Shown piece by piece: positions 25,667 to 34,596 of a stretch of 64,000 nt of DNA. A program made the position numbers and the translations under genes. Position 1 is the first letter of the stretch. Each line of letters starts with the position of its first letter. The stretch spans positions 1-64,000 of the forward strand of contig NZ_LMPP01000007.1 of assembly GCF_001423885.1 (NCBI RefSeq), given 5' to 3'. The notes beneath the pieces were generated by a model. That model had not been told where the DNA came from. It did no database searches and saw only the letters and a program-made list of their open reading frames with translations. Origin of the DNA: Rathayibacter sp. Leaf185. GTDB taxonomy: Bacteria > Actinomycetota > Actinomycetes > Actinomycetales > Microbacteriaceae.

Positions 25667-26407
25667 GTGTCCACACGATCCACTCTCACCGCGGTGACCG
25701 CGCTCAGCGCCGGCATCGCCCTTGCAGTAGCCGCCCCGCTCTCCGCGTCCGCGCACATCAGCATCACCCCGAACGCCACCGATCCCGGAGCCTCGGAGAA
25801 CTTCACGTTCAAAGCCGTGAACGAGTCCGAGACCGCGATGACCACCGCGGTGACCGTGTCCCTCCCGACCGACACTCCGATCGTGTCGGTGCGCTACCTG
25901 CCGACCCCGGGGTGGAGCACGTCGGTCGTGGAGAGCACGCTCCCGGAACCGGTGACGGTCGGCGGGAACGAGATCATCGAGGCGCCGACCAGCATCGTCT
26001 TCACCGCTGATGCGGGGAGCGAGATCCAGCCGGGTCAGTTCATGCAGTGGACCGTCTCGCTGGGCCCGATCCCGGAGACCGGGAGCCTGCTGTTCCCGGC
26101 CGTGCAGTCCTACAGCGACGGGACGAGCGTCGACTGGGTCTCGACCGCGGAGGAGGTCGAGGCCGATACCTCGTTGAAGTCCGCCCCTGTGCTCTACGTG
26201 CAGGACGAACCGGCTGAAGACGATCACGGCGGATCGAGCACGACCGCCGATTCCACCGACAGCGTCGACGCCACGGCGTCTGCGTCCGGGATGGGTGCTG
26301 AGTCGGGCCTGGCCCTCGGGCTGAGCATCGCGGCCCTGCTGCTCGGGGTGGTGGGGGCTGCGTTCGGCGCCATCGCCCTGTTCGGTCGGAAGCGAGCGCG
26401 CGGATGA
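25667..26407 (+). CDS. ycnI: YcnI-family (DUF1775) copper-binding exported protein
   Basis: A 246-residue envelope protein: signal peptide ending AAPLSASA, then the mature start HISITPNATDPGASENFTF. The His immediately after cleavage is the copper ligand in YcnI. The DUF1775 beta-sandwich runs to about residue 165. A Ser/Asp linker and a C-terminal membrane anchor (LGLSIAALLLGVVGAAFGAI) followed by RKRARG hold it at the membrane. It overlaps copC by 4 bases. YcnI-CopC pairs act in copper uptake or storage in the envelope of Gram-positives; the direction of copper flow here is not evident. Confidence 0.93.
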   Translation: MSTRSTLTAVTALSAGIALAVAAPLSASAHISITPNATDPGASENFTFKAVNESETAMTTAVTVSLPTDTPIVSVRYLPTPGWSTSVVESTLPEPVTVGGNEIIEAPTSIVFTADAGSEIQPGQFMQWTVSLGPIPETGSLLFPAVQSYSDGTSVDWVSTAEEVEADTSLKSAPVLYVQDEPAEDDHGGSSTTADSTDSVDATASASGMGAESGLALGLSIAALLLGVVGAAFGAIALFGRKRARG

Positions 26408-27003
26408 CCGGTCGCCTCGCCGGGAGGGCCGCGGTCACTGCAGCCGCGACGCTGCTGCTCGCCCTGGTCGTAGCGCCCGCGGCTGCAGCTCACGACTCGG
26501 TGCTCGGCAGCAGCCCCTCCCCCGACGAGCAGGTGACGGAGGTGACGGAGGTCTCGTTGTCCTTCAATGACACCCTGCTGGATCTGGGAGGCGCGAGCAA
26601 CGCGTTCGCGATCCAGGTGCTCGGCCCGGACGGCCGCTACTACTCGGAGGGATGCGTCGCCTTGGACGGGTCCACCGTGTCGGTGCCGGCGGCGCTCGGG
26701 GCGCCGGGCGAGTACGAGGTGCGGTGGCAGGTGGTGTCCTCCGACGGTCACCCGACCTCCGACAGCTACACCTTCGACTACGCTCCCGACGCGACCGCGC
26801 CCGCCGCCGAGGGCGCCGCAACGGCTGCCCGCTGCGGAACCGATGGTGAGAGCGAGAGCACCACGCAGACTCCAGCTGCCGCGTCCGATCCGGGGTTCGA
26901 TGCGGCTCCGGTGATCACGGGGCTGTCCATCGGAGTCGGCGCGATAGCGGTCGCGACGGCGATCACGGTCTTCGTGATCGGCCGGATGCGACGCCGCAGC
27001 TGA
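26404..27003 (+). CDS. copC: CopC-domain copper-binding protein
   Basis: A 199-residue exported protein. The signal peptide ends AAAA, giving mature HDSVLGSSPSPDEQV with the N-terminal copper-ligand histidine. A second conserved His is in VVSSDGHPTSDSYTF. The CopC beta-barrel ends near residue 125 and is followed by a linker and a C-terminal membrane helix with RMRRRS. CopC binds Cu(II) in the periplasm and usually hands it to CopD; the CopD-CtaG fusion here is 8 kb downstream, while the next gene is a free-standing CtaG-like protein. ATG overlaps the ycnI stop. Confidence 0.94.
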   Translation: MTGRLAGRAAVTAAATLLLALVVAPAAAAHDSVLGSSPSPDEQVTEVTEVSLSFNDTLLDLGGASNAFAIQVLGPDGRYYSEGCVALDGSTVSVPAALGAPGEYEVRWQVVSSDGHPTSDSYTFDYAPDATAPAAEGAATAARCGTDGESESTTQTPAAASDPGFDAAPVITGLSIGVGAIAVATAITVFVIGRMRRRS

Positions 27004-27006
27004 CCC

Positions 27007-27039
27007 GACGGGCCCGCCCCCGCTTGGGGCGGGCCCGTC
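27007..27039 (+). terminator. Terminator after copC
   Basis: GACGGGCCCGCCCC and GGGGCGGGCCCGTC form a perfect 14-base stem with a five-base loop directly after the copC stop. The next gene, ctaG-like, has its own ribosome site 38 bases later and may be transcribed separately or by read-through. Confidence 0.85.
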
Positions 27040-27077
27040 ATCCCCTGACAACGTACGAACGAACGAAGGGCACGCTG

Positions 27078-28055
27078 ATGACCCTCGCGTCGCTGTTCGC
27101 GAGCCTCCCGGACGCGCCGCCGTCCCTGGACAGCTTCCTCACCCTCTCCGCCAGCGCATTCCCGGTCTGGGGCCTGTTCGGGATCCTGCTGGCGGGCGTG
27201 TACGTCATCGGGGTCGCGCGGCTCTGGTGGACGCGGCGACGGTGGCCGTGGTGGCGGATGGTGAGCTTTCTCCTCGGGTGCGCGATCCTCGTGGTCACGA
27301 TGGCCAGCGGTCTGGAGGACTACGGCCGGGAGATGTTCTCGATCTTCATGTTCCAGCAGCTGACGTTGATGATGGCCATTCCACCGCTGCTCGTGCTCGG
27401 CTCGCCGGGCACCCTCCTGCTGCGCGCGACACCGCATCGATGGCCGGGACGCGTCGTGCTGCTCACCGCTCTCGCGCTGCTGCGTGCGCGCACGTCACGG
27501 CTGCTGTTGCATCCGGGGTTCACCATTCCGCTGTTCCTGCTGCTGTTTTACGGGCTGTACTTCAGCGATCTGGACGAGTTGCTGCTGGACAGTGCTGCCG
27601 GTCATCTCGGGTTGGAGGTGCTGTTCTTAGCAGCCGGTGTCGTGTTCGCTGTTCCGCTGCTGTCGGCGGATCCGCTGCCGGTGCGTCAGACGCATCTGGG
27701 GCGCATGTTCGACCTGTTCGCGGAGATGCCGTTGCACGCGTTCTTCGGGGTCATCGTCATGATGTCCGCGAGCGCGTTCGTCGCCGCGTTCCAGGCTCCG
27801 GCGTCGTGGGGCGTGGATCCGATCGCGGACCAGCAGATCGCGGGCGCGCTCGCGTGGTCCTACGGGGAACTGCCGAGCCTGCTGATCGTGCTGCTGCTGC
27901 TCGTGCGGTGGCAGCGGGATGACACTCGGGCCGCTCGAGCGGCGGATCGCGCCGGAGATGAGAACGGCACCCCAGACCTGGATGCGTACAACGAGTACCT
28001 GCAGGGCTTGAATCGGCGGGCAGGTGCCCCTCAATCACCACCCGACGTGCGCTGA
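27078..28055 (+). CDS. CtaG/caa3-type copper-handling membrane protein
   Basis: A 325-residue polytopic protein of the caa3_CtaG family, annotated as a cytochrome c oxidase assembly factor and thought to move copper. About seven membrane segments are seen. Family positions include the region EMFSIFMFQQLTLMMAIPPLLVLGSPG and FYGLYFSDLDELLLDSAAGHLGLEVLFLAAG with HL, and EMPLHAFFGVIVMMSAS. ATG 27078 has GAAGGG seven bases upstream. It overlaps the convergent lnt gene by 25 bases at the 3' end. A fused homologue forms the C-terminal half of the protein at 35336. Confidence 0.88.
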   Translation: MTLASLFASLPDAPPSLDSFLTLSASAFPVWGLFGILLAGVYVIGVARLWWTRRRWPWWRMVSFLLGCAILVVTMASGLEDYGREMFSIFMFQQLTLMMAIPPLLVLGSPGTLLLRATPHRWPGRVVLLTALALLRARTSRLLLHPGFTIPLFLLLFYGLYFSDLDELLLDSAAGHLGLEVLFLAAGVVFAVPLLSADPLPVRQTHLGRMFDLFAEMPLHAFFGVIVMMSASAFVAAFQAPASWGVDPIADQQIAGALAWSYGELPSLLIVLLLLVRWQRDDTRAARAADRAGDENGTPDLDAYNEYLQGLNRRAGAPQSPPDVR

Positions 28056-29629
28056 CGCCGTGACGAGGCGGGCCGTCGGATGCCACTCAGAGTGAGGACG
28101 GCGGCCGTCAGGACAGGTGCGAGGACGCTGAGGGTGATACCGCCTGCGAGAGCGGTACGCAGGGACATCGCTGGAGTGACGGCGGCGACCAGGGGCACTG
28201 TGTCGGTGAAGGCTCCGGGGGTGAACGCCGGGATCCGGGCCCCCGTGGAACCGTCGGGGAGGATCGTCTGGCTCTGCCCGACGGTGGAGACGTTGACGAT
28301 CGTCCTGCCGGTCTCGATCGCGCGCACGCGAGCGATCGCGAGTTGCTGCGCGGACTCGTCGGTGCGCCCGAAATCGGCGTTGTTGGTCTGCGCGAAGATG
28401 ACCTGCGCGCCTCCGGCGATCATCTCGTCGAAGAGACGGTCATCGACGATGTCGAAACACAGCGACACTCCGGCGATGGTGCCGGCGACCGCGACCGCCG
28501 GTGAGAGCGCACCGATCTCGTAGTCCCGCTGCACCAGGCCGATCAGATCCGGTGCCAGACGCGACCAGAACGCGCGGTCTGGGACGTACTCCCCGAACGG
28601 CACCGGATGCTTCTTGTCATAGAGACCAGCGGCTCCATCCGGTGTCCAGACGAGGGAGCTGTTGTAGTAGCGGCCCTCGCGGGTGGTGATAGATCCGACG
28701 ATCACCGGCGCTTGAAGCTCGGCAGCGAGCTCGGAGAGTCGCCGGGCGGTCGCCGGTGAAGTGAGAGGGTCCTCGTCCATGCTGTTCTCCGGCCACAGCA
28801 CAACGTCCGCGACCCCCGCCGTTCGCGGGGTGGCGTTGATCTGCGCGTCGAGCAGCTCACCCGGATCTCGGGCATCGAAGTAACCGGCGGGCCCCGCCCC
28901 CTGCACGGCCGTGACGCGCAGCTGCCCGGACGGCACTGCCTCCCACACGGGCACCGCCACCAGCGCGGCCCCGACTGCTGTCGCCGCCAGAGCAAGGACC
29001 GCCGGCCGGTCCGGGAGCCACTGCTGCAGCTGCAACAGGAACACGATGCACGCGACGACAACGAAACTGAAGCCGCTCACCCCGATCCAGGCAATCACGG
29101 GAGCGAGCGGACTCTCCGACTGCGAGTACGCCAGCCTGCCCCACGCGAACCCTCCGTACGGCCACGACCCGGCAACGACCTCCCGACCCACCCATACGCC
29201 GGCGACACCTACGGGGAGCAGGATCAGCCGCCCCAGCCGGGTCGGCCAGAATCGTTCGATCAGAGACCACAGTCCCGAGATCGCGCCCGCGCCCACCGCG
29301 AAGAACGCGGCTTCGAGGAGCGAGAGCGCCAGCCACGGGACAGGGCCGAGGTACTCCGACGTCCAGGCGACGTGGGTGAGGTAGAACACGGTTCCCGTGA
29401 CCGCACCGAGCACCGCTCCCGCCCGAATCGTCCGGCCGCGCAAGAGCGTCATCAACACGGCCACACCGAGCAGGGTCGCCGGCCACACGCTCACACCCGG
29501 GAAGCCCACATCCAACAGCACGCCCGCGAGAGCAGCCCTCACCAGATCCAGGGCACGACTCGACCGGGCCGGCGCGCGAAGCGGCACGCTCACTCGAACC
29601 GGCACACTCAGGGACAGGCGGGCGCTCAC
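28031..29629 (-). CDS. lnt: Apolipoprotein N-acyltransferase (Lnt)
   Basis: A 532-residue membrane enzyme that adds the third acyl chain to lipoproteins. Six or more N-terminal membrane helices are followed by a carbon-nitrogen hydrolase domain (about residues 225-480). The Glu-Lys-Cys triad is readable in VVLWPENSMDED, YDKKHPVPFGEYVPD and GVSLCFDIVDD. A last membrane helix ends the protein. The GTG overlaps the stop of the upstream CopC-like gene. Lnt exists in many actinobacteria; a copy in a metal island together with two lspA genes is unusual and suggests selection for lipoprotein output. Confidence 0.93.
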   Translation of the reverse strand: MSARLSLSVPVRVSVPLRAPARSSRALDLVRAALAGVLLDVGFPGVSVWPATLLGVAVLMTLLRGRTIRAGAVLGAVTGTVFYLTHVAWTSEYLGPVPWLALSLLEAAFFAVGAGAISGLWSLIERFWPTRLGRLILLPVGVAGVWVGREVVAGSWPYGGFAWGRLAYSQSESPLAPVIAWIGVSGFSFVVVACIVFLLQLQQWLPDRPAVLALAATAVGAALVAVPVWEAVPSGQLRVTAVQGAGPAGYFDARDPGELLDAQINATPRTAGVADVVLWPENSMDEDPLTSPATARRLSELAAELQAPVIVGSITTREGRYYNSSLVWTPDGAAGLYDKKHPVPFGEYVPDRAFWSRLAPDLIGLVQRDYEIGALSPAVAVAGTIAGVSLCFDIVDDRLFDEMIAGGAQVIFAQTNNADFGRTDESAQQLAIARVRAIETGRTIVNVSTVGQSQTILPDGSTGARIPAFTPGAFTDTVPLVAAVTPAMSLRTALAGGITLSVLAPVLTAAVLTLSGIRRPASSRRQRTSGGD

Positions 29630-30273
29630 TCAGCAGCCGGCGGCTCACCGCCGACGCTCGCAGTTCTCGGCGTCGTCCGGCGCACGAGGAAGAGGACGAC
29701 GATCGCGAGCACCACGAAGAATCCCAGCGCGATGCCCACCAGCACGAACGCCGGGATGGGGGCGACGTAGGGGGCGAACAGAGACTCCGGCGCGGCTGAG
29801 ACCGTCGCGGTGTTCGCGCAGGCCGGCGGCTGAGCGACGCCAGTCCTCGCCGCGGTCTCAGCGGGGCGCTCGTACGTGAAGCCGTACTCCGCGGTCGAGA
29901 CGTGCCCGTCCTCGGTGACGATCTTCGCCGCCACGAGGTACCGGCCGCTCTCGCCCAGAGCGATGCCGGTGGTCACGGACTCGTTGTTCACATCGGCGCA
30001 GCCGTTGGAGTAGAACAGGTTGTCGTCTTCTCGCACCACCTGCACGAGTGAGACGTTGTTGGTCGGGTCGGAACCGACCTCATGCCCGAAGGTGAGTGTG
30101 ACTTCCGACGGTGCCACGGTGACTGTCGCGTCCGCGGAGGGACTGCTGGATTGAACTCCCGTGTGAGCCGCTGCCGGCGCAGCCGGAAGTAGCACGGCGA
30201 ATGCAGCAACGGCCGCCAGGACGACGCCGAACAGGACGGGGCGACCCCGTCGGGTGGGGGCGGAGAGCGGCAT
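29626..30273 (-). CDS. CopC-like exported membrane-anchored protein
   Basis: About 215 residues from ATG 30273 (AGGA seven bases upstream). Signal peptide, then mature AHTGVQSSSPSADATVTV, resembling CopC with an N-terminal His, and a second site TEDGHVSTAEYGF. FGHEVGSDPTNNVSLVQVVRE and SNGCADVNNESV are non-standard. A C-terminal membrane helix (FVLVGIALGFFVVLAIVVLFLV) anchors it. It resembles the copC product at 26404 in layout but differs strongly in sequence. It is translationally coupled to lnt. Copper binding is expected from homology. Confidence 0.82.
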   Translation of the reverse strand: MPLSAPTRRGRPVLFGVVLAAVAAFAVLLPAAPAAAHTGVQSSSPSADATVTVAPSEVTLTFGHEVGSDPTNNVSLVQVVREDDNLFYSNGCADVNNESVTTGIALGESGRYLVAAKIVTEDGHVSTAEYGFTYERPAETAARTGVAQPPACANTATVSAAPESLFAPYVAPIPAFVLVGIALGFFVVLAIVVLFLVRRTTPRTASVGGEPPAAE

Positions 30274-30382
30274 CAAGTCGTCCTGTTCCGTGTAGCGGGG
30301 CTCTCCAAGGCGGAGACGCGGGAAGGAGCGCAGTCTGCGACCCGTCCGCTGATGATCTTCGATCCCTAACCTCGTAGCCACC

Positions 30383-30392
30383 AACAGCTGTT
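30383..30392. promoter_or_regulatory. Candidate operator in the 30.3-30.46 kb divergent promoter region
   Basis: AACAGCTGTT is a perfect 10-base palindrome midway between the divergent copC-like and small membrane protein genes. It could bind a regulator of both, but no cognate protein is known. Confidence 0.3.
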
Positions 30393-30463
30393 CTTGGTAC
30401 GCTACGTCGAAATTTGCCTGCCTACACCGCAGGCTTCTTCGACGCTATCGGGAAGATGCCATC

Positions 30464-30889
30464 GTGACGAACCTGCAACCAGACGCTTCGCGCGCTGGTG
30501 TGCAGCGAACCCTCACGCTGCTCTTCCTCGTCGTCCTGACCGCGCTCGCGCTGCTGCTCGGACATCCTCTCGAGCGCCTCCACGACGCGGTTCCCGCCGA
30601 CACCACGGTCGCCGCAGCCGCGACGACGACGGGGGACGCCGAAGTTCTCACCGCGAGCGTGGCAGCGCTCACCGATGCGGCGACGCTCGGTGGTGTCGCT
30701 GAGCTGTGCGCGCTGCTGGCGGTCGTCTGCGCGGTCATCGTGATCGTCGTCGCCCTCGCCGCCCGCGCACGGCCCGGGCAGGGCTCCATCGCCAGCACGG
30801 CACCGCCGGCGTCCGCACCGTCGTTCTTCACGACCGCTGCACGAGCACGGCTGAGCCTCTCCGCCAGCTGCGTCCCTCTTCGGCTGTAG
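30464..30889 (+). CDS. Small two-helix membrane protein
   Basis: A 141-residue protein from GTG 30464 (GGGAAG upstream). A first membrane helix (TLLFLVVLTALALLLG) ends in HPLERLHDAVPAD, and a second (LCALLAVVCAVIVIVVALAA) lies near residue 90, with a polar extracytoplasmic loop between them. The family is not recognised. It diverges from the copC-like/lnt unit and is about 100 bases upstream of a LytM peptidase gene that it may be cotranscribed with. Confidence 0.6.
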   Translation: MTNLQPDASRAGVQRTLTLLFLVVLTALALLLGHPLERLHDAVPADTTVAAAATTTGDAEVLTASVAALTDAATLGGVAELCALLAVVCAVIVIVVALAARARPGQGSIASTAPPASAPSFFTTAARARLSLSASCVPLRL

Positions 30890-30994
30890 GCCGTCGCCAC
30901 GGATCTGAGCCCCGTCTCGATCGGCGCGCACTTGCGCGCCCGCGACACGGAGTCAGGTCACGACGACCGACCTCTCGCCGACCCTGGACGTGCA

Positions 30995-31870
30995 ATGCCC
31001 CTCTCTTCCTCCGTTCCCCCGGCCACCCCCGGAACCCGCCGCGCCGCCATCGCGCTCGAACACCGAACCCGCCCGCCCCGTCGCCGACCGGCCCGTCCGA
31101 CGCCGCAGCCCCAACCAATCTCCCGCCGAGTCCTCCCGGCGGCGGCCGCGTTCTCGGCGATCGCGCTCGCCACCGTCATGGCCCTCCCGGGCACGCTGCT
31201 GCCCGCCTCCAGTGCGGCCGCCTCGCAGACCCCGGGAGTCGCCGCCGCGGTCAGCGCGCAAGCCTTCGTCGCCTCCGACCTGCCTGACAGCATCGTCATC
31301 CGCGACAACTTCACTGCCGCCGCTGCACCCGCACGCATCGTCGAGGTCACCACCGAGACGACCGACGCCGTGGACCCCCTCGCCGCGACCGACGACGATT
31401 CGGAAGCAGCAACCGAGACCGGATCCACGGCGACCGAGCTCTCCAGCGGCTCCGTGCGCTGGCCCTTCCCTGTCGGCGTGCGCATCTCCGATGACTACGG
31501 CCCTCGAGTGGCGCCGTGCAGCGGCTGCTCCACCTTCCACAAAGGCCTGGACATGACCCCCGGCGCCGGCACCCCGATCAGCGCCGTCGCCGACGGCGTG
31601 GTCCGCGAGACCGGCGAGACCGACACCGGATTCGGCAACTACGCCGTCATCGACCACGTCGTCGACGGCGAACTCGTGAGCACCCTCTACGCCCACATGG
31701 AGTGGGGATCCCTCACCGTCTCCGAAGGGCAACCCGTGAAGGCCGGTCAGCGTCTGGGCGCTGTCGGATCCACTGGTCAGAGCACCGGACCCCACCTGCA
31801 CCTGGAGGTGTGGGCGGGCGGCACCGACCCCATCGACCCCTACGCCTGGCTCTCGAACAATGCGGGATAG
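30995..31870 (+). CDS. Exported M23 (LytM) peptidase, second copy
   Basis: About 291 residues from ATG 30995. A basic Pro/Arg-rich head is followed by the membrane/signal segment VLPAAAAFSAIALATVMALP, a linker rich in Thr, Asp and Glu, and a C-terminal LytM domain. The zinc ligands are in TFHKGLDMTPG (HxxxD) and PHLHLEVW (HxH), so it should be active on peptidoglycan. It differs from the two other LytM proteins of the window (SDDYGPRVAPCSGC in place of SSPFGPR). Role in metal stress is inferred from repeated co-location only. Confidence 0.88.
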   Translation: MPLSSSVPPATPGTRRAAIALEHRTRPPRRRPARPTPQPQPISRRVLPAAAAFSAIALATVMALPGTLLPASSAAASQTPGVAAAVSAQAFVASDLPDSIVIRDNFTAAAAPARIVEVTTETTDAVDPLAATDDDSEAATETGSTATELSSGSVRWPFPVGVRISDDYGPRVAPCSGCSTFHKGLDMTPGAGTPISAVADGVVRETGETDTGFGNYAVIDHVVDGELVSTLYAHMEWGSLTVSEGQPVKAGQRLGAVGSTGQSTGPHLHLEVWAGGTDPIDPYAWLSNNAG

Positions 31871-31894
31871 AACCGCACCGCGACTCACCAACAA

Positions 31895-31925
31895 GTGCAA
31901 GACTGTTCATATGTTCATTCATGCA
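31895..31925. promoter_or_regulatory. Candidate SmtB/ArsR operator before the CDF gene
   Basis: TGTTCA occurs at 31904 and 31912 with a spacing of eight bases and is followed by TTCATGCA. TGTTCA half-sites are typical of Zn/Cd ArsR proteins. It stands 20-40 bases before the CDF start and could be bound by the SmtB-like protein at 32854. Confidence 0.5.
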
Positions 31926-31944
31926 GCTATTGAGGGTGGTGCTC

Positions 31945-32847
31945 GTGGGATCTGATCACGCTCACGGGTCCGCCGTGTCCGCCGCCGGCAAGCACCGTCG
32001 GCCCCTCGTCATCGCGTTCTGCCTCACGGCGGCGTACATGGTGGTCGAGTTCGTCGTCGGGTTCTCCGTCAACTCGCTCGCGCTCATCTCCGACGCCGCC
32101 CACATGGGCACCGACGTCCTCGGGCTCGGGATGGCGCTGGCGGCGATCACGCTCGCCTCCCGCCCCGCGACCTCGCAGCGCACCTACGGCTTCTACCGGC
32201 TGGAGGTCCTCGCGGCGTTGGCGAACGGGATCCTGCTGTTCGCGGTCGCCGGGTACGTGATCTTCGAGGCTGTGCAGCGCTTCTCCGAACCGCCCTCGGT
32301 TCCGGGAGCGCCGCTGCTGATCACCGCGGTGATCGGGCTGATCATCAACCTGATCAGCTTCCGGCTGCTGATGGCGGGATCGAAGGAGAGCCTGAACCTC
32401 AAGGGCGCCTACCTCGAAGTGATGGGCGACCTGCTCGGATCCGTCGGCGTGATCGTCGCCGCGATCATCCTGCTCACCACGGGCTGGCCGTACGCGGACC
32501 CGATCATCGGTGTCGGCATCGGACTGTTCATCCTGCCCCGCACCTGGAACCTCACCCGCCAGGCGCTGCGGATCCTGATGGAGTCCGCTCCCGACGACGT
32601 CGACATGCCCGCCATTCAGCGCGACGTCCTCGCTGTGCCGGGCGTGGTCGCGCTGCACGATCTGCACGTGTGGACCATCACCTCCGGGATGGACAGCGCG
32701 AGCGGGCACATCGTCCTCGAACGCGGCGCCGACTACGAGAAGGTCCTCGCCGGGGTCCTCGTCGTCCTCAAGGACACTCACCACATCGAGCACGTCACGA
32801 TCCAGTGCGAGCCCGAAGAGTTCTCCGAGACCACGAACCTGATCTAG
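31945..32847 (+). CDS. CDF-family zinc/cadmium exporter
   Basis: About 300 residues with six membrane helices. The N-terminus SDHAHGSAVSAAGKHRR is His-containing. The transport site HxxxD is in SDAAHMGTDVLGLG and the second D site in YLEVMGDLLGSVGV, typical of ZitB/CzcD-like CDF exporters. The C-terminal metallochaperone-like domain has VVALHDLHVWTITSG and HHIEHVTIQCE. GTG 31945 was preferred to ATG 31921 because GAGGG lies eight bases before it, and this leaves the operator candidate outside the coding region. It is followed by the SmtB-like gene after six bases, so the pair is one operon. Confidence 0.93.
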   Translation: MGSDHAHGSAVSAAGKHRRPLVIAFCLTAAYMVVEFVVGFSVNSLALISDAAHMGTDVLGLGMALAAITLASRPATSQRTYGFYRLEVLAALANGILLFAVAGYVIFEAVQRFSEPPSVPGAPLLITAVIGLIINLISFRLLMAGSKESLNLKGAYLEVMGDLLGSVGVIVAAIILLTTGWPYADPIIGVGIGLFILPRTWNLTRQALRILMESAPDDVDMPAIQRDVLAVPGVVALHDLHVWTITSGMDSASGHIVLERGADYEKVLAGVLVVLKDTHHIEHVTIQCEPEEFSETTNLI

Positions 32848-32853
32848 GCACCG

Positions 32854-33282
32854 ATGAGCACCGACACCCCCGACTCCCCGCCCGCAGCGCCCGTCGCCGC
32901 GCTTCCCGTCGACGCGATGCCCTCGACCGCGATGATCGAGGATCTCGCCGACGTCTTCGGGCTCCTCGGCGATCCCGGACGTCTGCGGATCCTCATCACG
33001 CTGCTCCCCGGGCCGCGGACCGTCGGCGAGCTCGCGGAGCACAGCGGTCTCAGCCCCTCCGCGACCTCGCACGCGTTGCGGCTGCTGCGCTCGCACCGCG
33101 TCGTCGAGGTGCACCGCGAAGGCCGGAGCGCGTCGTACGCGATCGCTGATGAGCACGTGCGCGAGTTCCTCGAACGCGGGCTCGAGCACATCGGTCACAC
33201 CGTCCTCGTGCACACCCTCCCCCGCACCTCCCACACCGAGACCGACGAGCGCTCCGGCACGGACTGCTCCCGCGAACCCTGA
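32854..33282 (+). CDS. SmtB-like Zn-sensing ArsR-family repressor
   Basis: A 142-residue winged-helix protein. In the last helix Asp 99, His 101, His 112 and His 115 (ADEHVREFLERGLEHIGH) reproduce the alpha-5 site DxH-x10-H-x2-H/E that binds zinc in SmtB and CzrA. There is no Cys site like that of CadC or CmtR. The recognition region is GLSPSATSHALRLLRSHRVV. It sits downstream of the CDF exporter it presumably controls, and its tail has one lone Cys. Zinc (or Co) specificity is inferred from the ligand set. Confidence 0.9.
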   Translation: MSTDTPDSPPAAPVAALPVDAMPSTAMIEDLADVFGLLGDPGRLRILITLLPGPRTVGELAEHSGLSPSATSHALRLLRSHRVVEVHREGRSASYAIADEHVREFLERGLEHIGHTVLVHTLPRTSHTETDERSGTDCSREP

Positions 33283-33340
33283 CCCGAGCATCCCCTGCTC
33301 CACCGTTTCTGCCGACCTCCGGCCTGACAGAAAGCACCCC

Positions 33341-33994
33341 ATGAAAACCAGCACCAAGGTCAACCTCATCGCGATCGGCGCCGTCGTCCTGATCGTCGCG
33401 GTCATCGCGGCGATCACGACGTTCCGCCCGTTCTCGCCCTCACGCGAGGAGGTCGCCGCGTCGACCGCGGTGCTGGAGGAGAACACCCACCGTCTCGACG
33501 TCGCCGAGAACGGGGAGGTGACGCTGGTGGAGTTCCTCGACTTCGAATGCGAGGTCTGCGGGCAGGTGTACCCGACCATCGAGGAACTGCGGGAGGAGTA
33601 CGCCGGCCGGGTCACGTTCGCGACCCGCTACTTCCCGATCCCCTCGCACCGCAATTCGAAGAACGCGGCGATCGCGGTCGAGGCCGCCGCGCAGCAGGAC
33701 CGGTTCGAGGACATGTACGACCGGATGTTCCAGACGCAGGCCAGCTGGGGTGAGAGCCAGGACTCCAAGGCCGACGTGTTCCGCGGCTTTGCCGAGGAGC
33801 TCGGGCTGGACATGGCCCAGTTCGATGCCGACGTCGCCGACCCGGCCACCGCCGAGCGCGTCGATTTCGACTTCCGAGCCGGTCAGGACCTCGGCGTGCA
33901 GGGCACCCCCACCATCTTCGTCAACGACAAGGCGATCGATCTTCAACGACTCGGCGACATCAAGGCGGCCCTCGACGCCGCGCTCGCCTCGTGA
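33341..33994 (+). CDS. DsbA-like membrane-anchored thiol oxidoreductase
   Basis: A 217-residue envelope thioredoxin-fold protein. One N-terminal membrane anchor (LIAIGAVVLIVAVIAAITT) is followed by a DsbA-like domain with active-site CEVC in EFLDFECEVCGQVYP and a cis-Pro loop GVQGTPTIFVND. It should form or rearrange disulfides in exported proteins. It heads a run with TlpA-like, CcdA and CopD-CtaG genes, and its stop overlaps the next start. Thiol repair is a plausible need under copper stress, but this link is inferred. Confidence 0.9.
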   Translation: MKTSTKVNLIAIGAVVLIVAVIAAITTFRPFSPSREEVAASTAVLEENTHRLDVAENGEVTLVEFLDFECEVCGQVYPTIEELREEYAGRVTFATRYFPIPSHRNSKNAAIAVEAAAQQDRFEDMYDRMFQTQASWGESQDSKADVFRGFAEELGLDMAQFDADVADPATAERVDFDFRAGQDLGVQGTPTIFVNDKAIDLQRLGDIKAALDAALAS

Positions 33995-34596
33995 CCGGCG
34001 TCCCGCGACGCACCCTGCTCACCCTCCCGGTGGTCGCGGCCGTCGCGCTGGCCACGACCGGCTGCGCCCAGGATGAGCTGTCGGAGCAGTACCGGACCGG
34101 GTCGAACAAGAACTACGTCGCTGGTGACGGGACCGTCGTCGAGTGGCCGGCCGAGACGCGGGGCGAGCCGGTGGAGTTCACCGGGCTCAGCGAGACGGGC
34201 GAGACGATCACGGCCGAGGACTATCGCGGCACGGTCCTGGTCGTGAACTTCTGGTACGCCGCCTGCGCCCCCTGCCGCGCGGAAGCACCCGATCTGCAGG
34301 CCTTGTACGAGCAGTACACCGGGCAGGGTGCTGAGTTCCTCGGCGTCAACGTGCGCGACCAGGCCGACACCGCGGCCGCCTTCGCCCAGACGTACGGCAT
34401 CACTTACCCCTCGATCGTCGATGTCGACGCGGGCGCGCAGCTCGCGTTCTCCGGGAAGTTCGCTGCGAACGCCGTCCCCACCACGATCGTCCTGGACGCG
34501 GAGGGGCGCCCCGCGTCCCGCATTCTCGGACGAGTCACCGCCCGCTCCATCCTCGACACCCTCATCGCGGACACGATCGCGGAGTCGGCGCCGTGA
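33991..34596 (+). CDS. TlpA/ResA-like thioredoxin lipoprotein
   Basis: A 201-residue lipoprotein: signal with lipobox LATTGCAQ (Cys about 26), then a TlpA-type thioredoxin domain with active-site CAPC in [17 protein letters not shown] and the cis-Pro AVPTTIVLD. Such proteins reduce apocytochrome c or copper-site cysteines (as in Cox II assembly) with electrons from CcdA. The adjacent ccdA overlaps by 4 bases. Its processing would use LspA, encoded twice in this island. Confidence 0.92.
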   Translation: MTGVPRRTLLTLPVVAAVALATTGCAQDELSEQYRTGSNKNYVAGDGTVVEWPAETRGEPVEFTGLSETGETITAEDYRGTVLVVNFWYAACAPCRAEAPDLQALYEQYTGQGAEFLGVNVRDQADTAAAFAQTYGITYPSIVDVDAGAQLAFSGKFAANAVPTTIVLDAEGRPASRILGRVTARSILDTLIADTIAESAP

